Shown here piece after piece: positions 39,756 through 49,811 of a stretch of DNA of 64,000 bases. Each line of letters begins with the position of its first letter. Position 1 is the first letter of the stretch. The position numbers were made by a program, and so were the translations under genes. Below the pieces are notes generated by a model. It searched no databases. It saw only the letters and a program-made list of their open reading frames with translations, and was not told where the DNA came from. Source of the stretch: Falsiroseomonas sp051433165 (lineage in GTDB: Bacteria; Pseudomonadota; Alphaproteobacteria; Acetobacterales; Acetobacteraceae); the NCBI RefSeq assembly GCF_051433165.1, contig NZ_JBHMFS010000022.1, positions 12,580 through 76,579 of the forward strand, read 5' to 3'.

Positions 39756-41156
39756 ATGAGCACGCGTGAGGGCGCCGTAGGGCGCGCCATGGCATTTTTC
39801 GACGATGGGGGTTTTGAGCAACTGCTCTCCGACCTCGTCGCGATCCCCTCGACCTCGCAGGAGGAAGCAGGCGCGCCGGCTCTGGCCATTTATCTGGGCG
39901 AGGCGATGCAGCCCTGGCTGGAGCGGCTGGGCTTCGAGGTTACCATCTCGCCCAACCCGCTGCCTGGCTTCGGCCCAATCCTCAGCGCCACCCGTATCGA
40001 GGACCCGGCACGGCCCACCGTGCTGTTGTACGGCCATGGGGACACGGTGCGCGGGCTTGAGGATCAATGGCGCGAGGGTCTCTCGCCCTGGAAGCTGACG
40101 CGGGAGGATGGCCGCTGGTACGGCCGCGGCACCGCCGACAACAAGGGCCAGCACGCGCTGAACCTGGCGGCGCTGGAGGCCGTGCTGGCGGAGCGAGGCG
40201 GCAAGCTCGGCGCCAATGTGAAGCTGGTGATCGAGACGGCGGAGGAGCGGGGTTCGAAGGGTCTGCGCGAATTCATCGCTTTGCATGCGAAGGAATTGTC
40301 CGCCGATGCGCTGATCGCCTCGGACGGTCCGCGGGTGGAGCCAGAGATGCCGACAATCGCCACCGGCACGCGTGGCACCTTCCATTTCGACTTGGTGGTG
40401 AAGCTGCGCGAGGGCGGCGTGCATTCCGGCCATTGGGGCGGCCTGACCACGGACCCGGCCATCATGCTGGCGCATGCGCTGTCCACCATCATGGACCGCG
40501 ACGGCAAGATCCTGGTACGGGACTGGCTGCCACGCCACGGCGTGCCGCCGCGCGTGAAGGCCGTGCTGGAAGGCTGCCCCGTGGGCGGCGGCGACGGCGC
40601 CGCGACGATCGACCCGCATTGGGGCGAGCCGGGCCTGAGTTCGGCCGAGAAGATCTATGGCTGGAACAGCTTCATTGTCCTGGCCATGGTCTCGGGGCGG
40701 CCGGAGAATCCGGTGAACGCCGTGGCGCCGGATGCACGCGCGCACTGCCAGATCCGCTACACGGTGGATGCCGAGCCGGATCGCTTCGTTTCCGCGCTGC
40801 GCGCGCATCTCGACGCGCATCGGCTGGAGGATGTACGGATCGAGAACGCCTTCATCCGCATGCCCGCCAGCCGCACCGCGCCTGATCATCCCTGGGTCGG
40901 TTGGGCGCAATCCTCCGTCGCGCGCACCCTGAACAAGCGAGTGCAGATCATTCCGAGCAGCTCGGGTGGCCTGCCGGGCGATGTCTTCGTCGATCACCTC
41001 GGCGTGCCGCTGGTGTGGATCCCGCACAGCTACAATGGCTGCAAGCAGCATGGGCCGGATGAGCACTTGCTGATCTCGGCGGCGCGAGAGGGGATCGCGA
41101 GCTTTGCCGGCCTCTGGTGGGATCTCGGCGAGCCGGGGACACCGGCACGCGGCTGA
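39756..41156 (+). CDS. M20-family metallopeptidase (ArgE/DapE/carboxypeptidase-like)
   Basis: A predicted 466-residue zinc peptidase. Motifs in order: VLLYGHGDTV (metal His and Asp), GRGTADNKGQ (bridging Asp), IETAEERGSKG (catalytic Glu pair) and, near the end, a His in SYNGCKQHGPDEHLL. The lid/dimerisation domain carries HSGHWGG. The family removes N-acyl or C-terminal residues. No signal peptide is seen. The start at 39756 has GGGGGA about 11 bases upstream; ATG 39789 is an alternative. Substrate specificity cannot be read; cytosolic dipeptidase/carboxypeptidase activity is likeliest. Confidence 0.9.
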   Translation: MSTREGAVGRAMAFFDDGGFEQLLSDLVAIPSTSQEEAGAPALAIYLGEAMQPWLERLGFEVTISPNPLPGFGPILSATRIEDPARPTVLLYGHGDTVRGLEDQWREGLSPWKLTREDGRWYGRGTADNKGQHALNLAALEAVLAERGGKLGANVKLVIETAEERGSKGLREFIALHAKELSADALIASDGPRVEPEMPTIATGTRGTFHFDLVVKLREGGVHSGHWGGLTTDPAIMLAHALSTIMDRDGKILVRDWLPRHGVPPRVKAVLEGCPVGGGDGAATIDPHWGEPGLSSAEKIYGWNSFIVLAMVSGRPENPVNAVAPDARAHCQIRYTVDAEPDRFVSALRAHLDAHRLEDVRIENAFIRMPASRTAPDHPWVGWAQSSVARTLNKRVQIIPSSSGGLPGDVFVDHLGVPLVWIPHSYNGCKQHGPDEHLLISAAREGIASFAGLWWDLGEPGTPARG

Positions 41157-41277
41157 CGCTTCCGCGACAGCGCGTTACGCTTCCTCACGCGATGCAGCCC
41201 GCACCGACACGCGCCTGTTGCATGCGGGCCTCATCTTTGTCCTGCAGCCGGTGTTGGGCCGGCCAAAGGAGATGAAG

Positions 41278-41880
41278 ATGAAGTCCATGAGGATCGCCCT
41301 GCTGGCCGGTGCCGCCCTGGCCGTGGCCGCCGTTTCGATGCCGGCCTTCGCACAACCCGGCCAGGGGCCCGGCGCCAGCCCTGGCCAGGGCGGCCGCGGC
41401 TTCGCGATGGGCGAGGCGTTCGCCCGCGCCGATGCGAACAATGATGGCCGCGTGACGCAGGAGGAAGGCTGGGCCTGGATGACGGCGCGGTTCCAGGAGG
41501 TTGATGCCGATCGCGATGGCGGCGTGACCATGGAGGAAATGCGCGCCTATGCCGAGGCCCGCATGGGTGAGCGTCGCGGCGGCGGTGGGGAGCGTCGGGC
41601 CGGGCGTGGCATGCAGCGGCACGGCGAGGGCATGTTCCGTGCCCTGGACGCGAACAGCGACGGCAAGGTGACGCTGCAGGAAATCCGCCCCTTCGCCGAG
41701 GCGATGTTCCGGGCGCGCGACGTCAACGCCGACGGTGCGCTGACTCGGGAGGAGGTTCGTCCGCGCCATCGCGGCCCGCGGCATGGCCAGCATCATCAGC
41801 GGGGTGCCGAGGAGCGTGGTCCGAGTGAGCGCGGCCCGGGTGGCCGTGGCGGTCCGCCGCCCGCCGCAACCTCGAACTGA
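41278..41880 (+). CDS. Exported EF-hand calcium-binding protein
   Basis: A predicted 200-residue protein with a signal peptide (MKSMRIALLAGAALAVAAVS, cleavage near AFA-Q). Four EF-hand loops are visible: DANNDGRVTQEE (residue 52), DADRDGGVTMEE (76), DANSDGKVTLQE (124) and DVNADGALTREE (148), arranged as two pairs separated by an Arg/Gly-rich linker. The C-terminus is rich in Arg, His and Gly. AAAGGAG at 41265-41271 supports ATG 41278 over ATG 41272. It should bind calcium in the periplasm; the partner is unknown. A GC hairpin follows the stop. Confidence 0.85.
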   Translation: MKSMRIALLAGAALAVAAVSMPAFAQPGQGPGASPGQGGRGFAMGEAFARADANNDGRVTQEEGWAWMTARFQEVDADRDGGVTMEEMRAYAEARMGERRGGGGERRAGRGMQRHGEGMFRALDANSDGKVTLQEIRPFAEAMFRARDVNADGALTREEVRPRHRGPRHGQHHQRGAEERGPSERGPGGRGGPPPAATSN

Positions 41881-41895
41881 CGCAGCAAGCCGGTC

Positions 41896-41914
41896 GGGGG
41901 GGCTTCGGCCCCCC
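41896..41914. terminator. GC-rich hairpin between the EF-hand gene and tRNA-Val
   Basis: A run of G (41896-41902), a C-UUCG-G tetraloop and a run of C (41909-41914) form a very stable hairpin just after the EF-hand stop. It is also downstream of tRNA-Val on the other strand, so it could stop both converging transcripts. There is no U-tract on either side, which weakens the terminator call. Confidence 0.5.
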
Positions 41915-41954
41915 TGACGACAATATCGTGCAGAAGCTTTGCTGAGAGCCAGGA

Positions 41955-42029
41955 TGGTGGGCGCGACAGGGATTGAACCTGTGACCCCCGCCGTGTGAAG
42001 GCGATGCTCTACCGCTGAGCTACGCGCCC
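41955..42029 (-). tRNA. tRNA-Val (anticodon CAC)
   Basis: The minus strand folds into a full cloverleaf of 75 nt: acceptor GGGCGCG paired with CGCGCCC, D-arm with GCTCAGCGGTAGAGC, an anticodon stem around the loop TTCACAC, a T-arm with GGTTCAATCC, and an encoded CCA end. Anticodon CAC reads GUG valine codons. It lies alone, with its own promoter-like sequence upstream. Confidence 0.97.
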
Positions 42030-42043
42030 ATCCTGGGGTGCGG

Positions 42044-42072
42044 GGGATAAAGCGGAGGCCAGGGTGTGTCAA
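42044..42072 (-). promoter_or_regulatory. Sigma70-type promoter of tRNA-Val
   Basis: Reading the minus strand, TTGACA (42072-42067), a 17-base spacer and TATCCC (42049-42044) lie about 15 bases before the mature 5' end of the tRNA. The perfect -35 and optimal spacing support the call; the -10 is weak. Confidence 0.7.
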
Positions 42073-42122
42073 GCTGCGGCGAAGGTCCTTGGAATGCGCA
42101 AGGCGCGGCCGATATCCGCACC

Positions 42123-42923
42123 ATGCGCCAAACGCCCTGGTTCCTAGCCGGCCTCCTCGCCCTCACGCTCGCGCCCCGCGCGGCGGCAGCGGAGACGGTG
42201 CGCGCCATCTACGACGTCTATGCGGCCGGCATGACGGTCTTGCAGATGGAGGCGGATTTCGAAATCACACCGGGAGGATACCGGGTCGAGACCCGGATGC
42301 GGACCCAGGGCGTCGCCGCGGCCTTCATTTCCGGCCAGCAGGTCTCGCGCGTCGTCGGCGCCTGGGACGCGGGCCGGGTGGTACCTTCCAGCTACCGGTC
42401 CGAAGGCGTCTGGCGGGGGCGGGAGCGTCTGATCGTACTGGGCTGGTCGGGGGGCGACCCGGTGGTCGAGGCCCTGGTGCCTGCCAATGATGAGGAACGC
42501 GACGTGGTTCCGGCCGAGGCGCGGCGCGGCACCATCGATGCGCTGTCGGCGATCGCGCTGCTGTCCCGCACAGTTGCCGGCAGCGGCGCCTGCGAAGGCC
42601 AGGCGCCCGTGTATGACGGCAGGCGGCGCAGCGACTTCGCTGTCTCGACCCAGGGGCGCGAGCTGATCCGCCCTTGGCGCACCGCCTGGCACGGGGAGGC
42701 GCTGCGCTGCGCCTTCGAGGGTCGGCAGGTGGCCGGCTTCATGCGGGATCAGGAACGCGACCGGGCCGCGGCACCGCAGCGCGGCACGGCGTGGATCGCG
42801 GCACCCTTTCCCGGCGCACCACCCATTCCGGTCCGCATCGAGATCCCGAGCCGCTGGTTCGGCACGGCGACCGCAGTCCTCCTGCGGGCCGAGACTTCAA
42901 CCTCGGCGCAGCGTCGCCAATAG
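42123..42923 (+). CDS. DUF3108 domain-containing exported protein
   Basis: A predicted 266-residue protein with a signal peptide (WFLAGLLALTLAPRAAA). The mature part begins VRAIYDVYAAGMTVLQM, then a beta-rich domain with YRVETRMRTQGVAAAF and SYRSEGVWRG, typical of DUF3108. The family is periplasmic or outer-membrane-associated with no settled function. Its last 27 bases overlap the convergent gph gene on the other strand. Confidence 0.8.
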   Translation: MRQTPWFLAGLLALTLAPRAAAAETVRAIYDVYAAGMTVLQMEADFEITPGGYRVETRMRTQGVAAAFISGQQVSRVVGAWDAGRVVPSSYRSEGVWRGRERLIVLGWSGGDPVVEALVPANDEERDVVPAEARRGTIDALSAIALLSRTVAGSGACEGQAPVYDGRRRSDFAVSTQGRELIRPWRTAWHGEALRCAFEGRQVAGFMRDQERDRAAAPQRGTAWIAAPFPGAPPIPVRIEIPSRWFGTATAVLLRAETSTSAQRRQ

Positions 42924-43547
42924 CGACTGCAACTCCTGCGGGGTGGCGACAACCGGCGCGCCCGCCGCCATGGCAATGGGGCCATAGCCCCAGCCTGCGA
43001 AAATCGGGCGTACGCCGGCGCCCCTGGCCGCTGCCATGTCGTTGTGATGGTCGCCTATCATCACGGCATCCTCTGCCCTGCCGCCAGCATCCTGCAATGT
43101 GGCGAGCAGGTGGGCAGGGTCCGGCTTGCGGGTGGGATAGGAGTCGCCACCACCGATGGCGGCGAAGCGCTCGGCCAGGCCGAGCTCCCGCAACAATGTG
43201 ATCGCGGGGGAAACTGGCTTGTTGGTGCAGACGGCCAGGCGCCATCCGTCCCGGACCAGGTCGGTGACAACCTCCCGGATTCCGGGGAAGGGGGCGGTCT
43301 CCACCACCGCGTTGGCGCCGTAATCCTCGAGGAAGCTGTCCAGCGCCGGCTGGTCGAAGGGCAGGCCGCGTGCCGCCAGTGCTCGTTCCACCAGCACCTT
43401 GGCGCCATCGCCAATCATCGCCACCACCTCCGCCCGCACGAAGCCTGGCAGGCCCCGACCCGCCATCAGGCGGTCCAGGGCGGCGTGGAGATCGGGCGCG
43501 CTGTCCACCAGCGTGCCATCGAGGTCGAAGACGGCGATCGGTTGCAT
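42897..43547 (-). CDS. gph: Phosphoglycolate phosphatase (HAD family)
   Basis: A predicted 216-residue HAD phosphatase. Motif I is FDLDGTLVDSAPDL, motif II lies in CTNKPVSP, the motif III Lys is in TRKPDP, and motif IV is MIGDHHNDMAAARGAG. The sequence agrees best with phosphoglycolate phosphatase, which clears 2-phosphoglycolate from DNA repair or oxygenation. The ATG at 43547 is the homology start. It is convergent with the DUF3108 gene (27-base overlap of stops) and divergent from glmU. Confidence 0.88.
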   Translation of the reverse strand: MQPIAVFDLDGTLVDSAPDLHAALDRLMAGRGLPGFVRAEVVAMIGDGAKVLVERALAARGLPFDQPALDSFLEDYGANAVVETAPFPGIREVVTDLVRDGWRLAVCTNKPVSPAITLLRELGLAERFAAIGGGDSYPTRKPDPAHLLATLQDAGGRAEDAVMIGDHHNDMAAARGAGVRPIFAGWGYGPIAMAAGAPVVATPQELQSLLATLRRG

Positions 43548-43660
43548 GGCCCCCGATAGGCCCGGATGCCCGCAGCGGCAAGACGGCGTCGTTACGCCGC
43601 GCAACGGGACGTGACCAGCGCCACCTTGCGCTAGGATGCGAGGTCGGATTACCGGACCGC

Positions 43661-44970
43661 ATGAACATTGCCGCCGTCATCCTCGCTGCCGGGCTCGGGA
43701 CCCGCATGCGGTCCCGCCTGCCCAAGGCCATGCACCCGATCGCGGCGCGTCCCATGCTGCAACACATCCTGGCCGCCGCGACGGAGGTGTTCGACCGGGC
43801 GGTGGTCGTGATTGGCCCGGAGATGCCGGAGGTGCAGCGGGCTGCGGCACCACATCCGGTGGTTGTGCAGGCGAAGCGGCTCGGCACCGGCCATGCGGCG
43901 TTGCAGGCAGCATCGCTGCTGGAGGATTTCACGGGCGATGTCGCGGTGCTCTACGCCGACAACCCGCTCATCACGCCGGAGACCCTGCGTCGCCTGGCCG
44001 CGGCACGCGATGGCGCGGGGCTGGCCCTTGTCGCCATGCGCCCAGCCGATCCCGGGCGCTATGGCCGCGTGCTGACCAATGCGGCGGGGGAGGTGGAGCG
44101 CGTGGTGGAATGGGCCGATGCGACGCCGGAGGAACGCGCCGTCGGCCTGTGCAATGCCGGCGTGATCTGCGCCCCGGCGGCCAGCCTGTTCCGCTGGCTG
44201 CGGGCGATCCGCAACGACAATGCGAAGGGCGAATACTACCTGACCGACATCGTCGCGCTGGCGCGGCAGGCGGGCGAGCGTGTGGTGGCCATCGAGGCGC
44301 CGGAGGCCGAGCTGCGCGGCATCAACAGCCGCGTCGAACTGGCCGCCGCAGAGGCCGCGGTGCAGGCGCGGCTTCGACTGGCCGCGATGGACGCTGGCGC
44401 CACGCTGGTCCAGCCCGACAGCGTGACCTTCGCCTTCGACACGCGGCTCGGCCAGGATGTCACCATCGGCCCCAATGTGGTCTTCGGCCCCGATGTGGTG
44501 GTGGAGGATGGGGTGGAGATCCGCGCCTTCAGCCATCTGGAAGGCTGCGTCGTCCGCGCCGGCGCCATCATCGGCCCCTTCGCCCGGTTGCGGCCCGGCA
44601 CACGCATCGAGCCGGGCGCGCATGTCGGCAATTTCGTCGAGTTGAAGGCCACCGTGTTGGGTGAGGGCGCCAAGGCGAACCACCTGAGCTATCTGGGCGA
44701 TGCTGAGATCGGCGCCGGCGCCAATATCGGCGCCGGCACCATCACCTGCAATTATGATGGCGTGAACAAGCACCGCACCGAGATCGGCGCCGGTGCCTTC
44801 ATCGGATCGGACACGGCGCTGGTGGCGCCGGTGCGGGTGGGCGCGCGGGCGCTGGTCGGGGCTGGCAGCGTGATCACGGAAGACGTGCCGGACGATGCCA
44901 TGGCGATCGGGCGTGGCCGCCAGGCGAACAAGGCTGGGCGTGGCTTTCGCGGAAAGGGAGTGAAGGCCTG

Positions 44971-44971
<1 letters not shown>
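43661..44971 (+). CDS. glmU: Bifunctional N-acetylglucosamine-1-phosphate uridyltransferase/glucosamine-1-phosphate acetyltransferase
   Basis: A predicted 436-residue enzyme making UDP-GlcNAc for peptidoglycan and lipopolysaccharide. The N-terminal nucleotidyltransferase has LAAGLGTRMRSRLPK and a YADNPLITPE block; the C-terminal left-handed beta-helix acetyltransferase has hexapeptide repeats, HLSYLGDAEIG and the conserved NYDGVNKH. Length is slightly short of the usual ~450-460 but complete. It overlaps glmS by one base (TGATG), so the first and last steps of amino-sugar synthesis are coupled. Confidence 0.97.
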
Positions 44972-46794
<1,823 letters not shown>

Positions 46795-46817
46795 GACATC
46801 CCGGCCCCTGACATCGC

Positions 46818-46843
46818 CCCGTCGAAGTTCTATCTTCGACGGG
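46818..46843. repeat. Perfect 10-bp inverted repeat between glmS and the aldehyde dehydrogenase gene
   Basis: CCCGTCGAAG-TTCTAT-CTTCGACGGG has 10-bp perfect arms and a 6-base loop, 24 bases after the glmS stop and 22 bases before the next start. There is no U-tract. It may act as a factor-assisted terminator, an mRNA-end stabiliser or an operator. Confidence 0.5.
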
Positions 46844-46865
46844 TACCGAGGGAAGGAAAGCCGAC

Positions 46866-48344
46866 ATGCTGGATGTCACGGCCAAGCTGCCGCTGAAGGA
46901 TCCGGACCTGTTCCGCCAGGCGAATTGCGTCGGCGGCCAATGGATCCAGGCGGATAGCGGCAAGACCATCGCGGTCCGCAACCCGGCCAATGGCGAGGTG
47001 ATCGGCGAAGTGCCGGCGCTCGGCGCCGCCGAGACCCGCCGCGCGATCGAGGCCGCGCAGGCCGCCTTCGCCGGCTGGCGCGCCATGCTGGCCAAGGACC
47101 GCGCCGCCATCCTGCGCAAGCTCAATGATTTGATGCTGGCCAACGCCGATGACCTCGCCGCGATCATGACTGCCGAGCAGGGCAAGCCGCTGGCCGAGGC
47201 CAAGGGCGAGATCGCCTATGCGGCCTCCTTCATCGAATGGTTCGCCGAGGAAGCCAAGCGGATCTACGGCGACACCATCCCGCAGAACGCCAAGGGCCGG
47301 CGCATCCTGGTGCTGAAGGAGCCGATCGGCGTCTTCGCAGCCATCACGCCCTGGAATTTCCCGGCCGCGATGATCACCCGCAAGGCCGGGCCGGGCTGGG
47401 CCGCGGGCTGCACCGGGGTGATTCGCCCTGCCTCCCAGACCCCGTTCAGCGCCCTGGCGCTGGCGGTGCTGGCGGAACGCGCCGGGATGCCGCCAGGCGT
47501 TTGCAACGTCATCACTGGCCCGGCCGGCGAGACGGGCGGGGAGCTGACCTCCAACCCGCTGGTCCGGAAACTATCCTTCACCGGCTCCACCGAGGTCGGC
47601 CGCAAGCTGCTGGCGCAATGCGCGCCGACCATCAAGAAGACCTCCATGGAATTGGGCGGCAATGCGCCCTTCATTGTCTTCGACGATGCGGATCTGGACG
47701 CCGCCGTGCAGGGCACCATGGCGTCCAAATACCGCAACACCGGCCAGACCTGCGTCTGCGCCAATCGCATCCTGGTGCAGGACGGGGTCTTCGACGCCTT
47801 CGCCCAGAAGCTGAAGGCGGCGGTGGAGGGTCTGAAGGTGGGCGATGGCATGGAGCCAGGCGTCACCCAGGGGCCGCTGATCAATGCCGAGGCCGTGGCG
47901 AAGGTCGAGGAACACATCGCCGACGCCACCGCCAAGGGCGCCAGCATCGTCACCGGCGGCAAGCGCCACGAGCGCGGCGGCAATTTCTTCCAGCCGACCA
48001 TCCTGGCCGATGTGCCGCATGGCGCCCTGGTGTTCCGCGAGGAGACCTTCGGCCCCGTCGCCCCCCTGTTCCGCTTCAAGACGGAGGAGGAGGCGGTGGC
48101 CCTGGCCAATGACAGCGAATTCGGCCTGGCCGCCTATTTCTACTCTCGCGACATCGGCCGCATCTTTCGGGTGGCAGAGGCGATCGAGGCCGGCATCATT
48201 GGCATCAATGAGGGCATCATCTCCACCGAAGTCGCGCCCTTCGGTGGCGTGAAGCAAAGCGGCCTGGGCCGGGAAGGCTCCAAATACGGCATCGATGATT
48301 ACCTTGAGATCAAGTATCTCGCCCTTGGCGGCATCGGGACCTGA
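46866..48344 (+). CDS. gabD: NAD(P)-dependent succinate-semialdehyde dehydrogenase
   Basis: A predicted 492-residue aldehyde dehydrogenase. Cofactor motifs include ITPWNFPAAMI and FTGSTEVGRKLL; the catalytic Glu is in LELGG-type MELGGNAPFI and the nucleophile Cys in NTGQTCVCAN. The double Cys, ANRILVQ and the overall pattern match GabD, which oxidises succinate semialdehyde to succinate in the GABA shunt. Other aldehydes cannot be excluded. GGAAGGAAAG precedes the ATG. The glutathione reductase gene starts 5 bases after its stop, so the two are likely one transcript. Confidence 0.88.
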   Translation: MLDVTAKLPLKDPDLFRQANCVGGQWIQADSGKTIAVRNPANGEVIGEVPALGAAETRRAIEAAQAAFAGWRAMLAKDRAAILRKLNDLMLANADDLAAIMTAEQGKPLAEAKGEIAYAASFIEWFAEEAKRIYGDTIPQNAKGRRILVLKEPIGVFAAITPWNFPAAMITRKAGPGWAAGCTGVIRPASQTPFSALALAVLAERAGMPPGVCNVITGPAGETGGELTSNPLVRKLSFTGSTEVGRKLLAQCAPTIKKTSMELGGNAPFIVFDDADLDAAVQGTMASKYRNTGQTCVCANRILVQDGVFDAFAQKLKAAVEGLKVGDGMEPGVTQGPLINAEAVAKVEEHIADATAKGASIVTGGKRHERGGNFFQPTILADVPHGALVFREETFGPVAPLFRFKTEEEAVALANDSEFGLAAYFYSRDIGRIFRVAEAIEAGIIGINEGIISTEVAPFGGVKQSGLGREGSKYGIDDYLEIKYLALGGIGT

Positions 48345-48349
48345 CGAAA

Positions 48350-49738
48350 ATGGCCTATGATTTCGATCTCTTCGTCATCGGCGGCGGTTCCGCCGGCGTC
48401 CGCTGCGCGCGTGTTTCCGCAGCCCACGGCGCCCGCGTCGGCGTGGCGGAGGAGCGGTTCTGGGGCGGCACCTGCGTCAATGTCGGCTGCGTGCCGAAGA
48501 AGATCATGGTGAACGCCACGGAATACGGCCAATGGGCGGAAGACGGCGCCGCCTTCGGCTGGGATATCGAGATCCGGGGCCATGACTGGGCCAGGCTGGC
48601 AGCGGCGCGGGACCGCGAGGTCGCGCGGCTGTCCGGAATCTACGGCAAGCTGCTTGCAGGCAATGGCGTGACCACCTTCGACGCCCGCGCCACCCTGCTC
48701 GACGCCCACACCATCCAGGTGGGGGAGCAGAAGGTGACGGCGGAGCGCATCCTGGTCGCGACAGGCGGCACCGCGCAGCGGCTGGATATTCCGGGCGCCG
48801 AACTGGGGCTGATCTCGGACGATCTGTTTACCCTGAAGGCGCTGCCCAAGCGGGTGGTGGTTATCGGCGCGGGCTACATCGCGCTCGAATTCGCCTGCAT
48901 CCTGCGCGGCCTGGGTGCGGAGGTGGATGTGATGTACCGCGCTGCCTTGCCGATGCGCGGCTTCGATGAGGATATCCGAACGGCTGTCGTGGCCGCCCTG
49001 ACGGCCCAGGGCATCCGGCTGAACCCGGATGTTTCGCCCACGCGGATCACCCAGGTGGAGGAAGGCCTGCTGGTCGGCATGTCCAGCAACTTCATCCGGG
49101 AGACCGATGCGGTCTTCTTCTGCACCGGCCGCAGCCCCAACACGGCGGGCCTCGGCCTCGATGCCGCCGGCGTGGCAATGAATGCAGCGGGCGCCATCAC
49201 CGTGGACGACGAACACCGCACCAGCCAGCCGAACATCTATGCGCTGGGCGACGTGATCGACCGGATCAACCTGACTCCGATGGCCACGGCCACCGGCCAT
49301 GCGCTGGCGGATACGCTGTTCGGCAACAAGCCGCGCCGCGCCTCCTACGAGAATGTGGCGACCGCGGTGTTCACCAGCCCGCCGATCGCAACGGTTGGCC
49401 TGTCCGAACTTGATGCCGCCGCGCGTGGCCCGGTGGATGTCTTCGTCACCCACTTCACCCCGATGCGCCACACCATCAGCGGGCGCGAGGGCCGCAAGAC
49501 CCTGATGAAGCTCATCGTCTGCCAGCGCACGGACAAGATCCTGGGCGCCCATATGCTGGGGGAGGATGCGGCGGAGATCATGCAGGGCATCGGCATCGCC
49601 GTCGGCATGGGCGCCACCAAGGCCGATTTCGACCGGACCATCGGCATCCACCCGACCGCGGCGGAGGAGTTCGTCACGCTCCGCACCCGGGCGCGGGAAG
49701 CCGGTGTCCAGCCGCCGCAGCAGGCGGCGGCGGAGTAG
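48350..49738 (+). CDS. gor: Glutathione-disulfide reductase
   Basis: A predicted 462-residue FAD/NADPH disulfide reductase. It has the N-terminal IGGGSAGVRCARVSA, the redox pair in GGTCVNVGCVPKK, the NADPH-binding VIGAGYIALEFA, the second FAD block YALGDVIDRINLTP and the C-terminal GIHPTAAEEFVTLR with the catalytic His-Glu pair. It regenerates reduced glutathione. It follows the aldehyde dehydrogenase gene at 5 bases. Confidence 0.95.
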   Translation: MAYDFDLFVIGGGSAGVRCARVSAAHGARVGVAEERFWGGTCVNVGCVPKKIMVNATEYGQWAEDGAAFGWDIEIRGHDWARLAAARDREVARLSGIYGKLLAGNGVTTFDARATLLDAHTIQVGEQKVTAERILVATGGTAQRLDIPGAELGLISDDLFTLKALPKRVVVIGAGYIALEFACILRGLGAEVDVMYRAALPMRGFDEDIRTAVVAALTAQGIRLNPDVSPTRITQVEEGLLVGMSSNFIRETDAVFFCTGRSPNTAGLGLDAAGVAMNAAGAITVDDEHRTSQPNIYALGDVIDRINLTPMATATGHALADTLFGNKPRRASYENVATAVFTSPPIATVGLSELDAAARGPVDVFVTHFTPMRHTISGREGRKTLMKLIVCQRTDKILGAHMLGEDAAEIMQGIGIAVGMGATKADFDRTIGIHPTAAEEFVTLRTRAREAGVQPPQQAAAE

Positions 49739-49754
49739 TCTCGACAGGCCGGAG

Positions 49755-49783
49755 TTTCACATCCTGGCTTCGGGCGCTAAGGT
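49755..49783 (+). promoter_or_regulatory. Putative sigma70 promoter of the DAHP synthase-pncB pair
   Basis: TTTCAC (49755-49760), a 17-base spacer and TAAGGT (49778-49783) lie about 30 bases before the DAHP synthase start. The spacing is optimal and each element has several consensus matches. The gap after gor is otherwise empty. Confidence 0.5.
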
Positions 49784-49811
49784 TACCGCCAGGAGTGGAG
49801 CACGGACAAAA

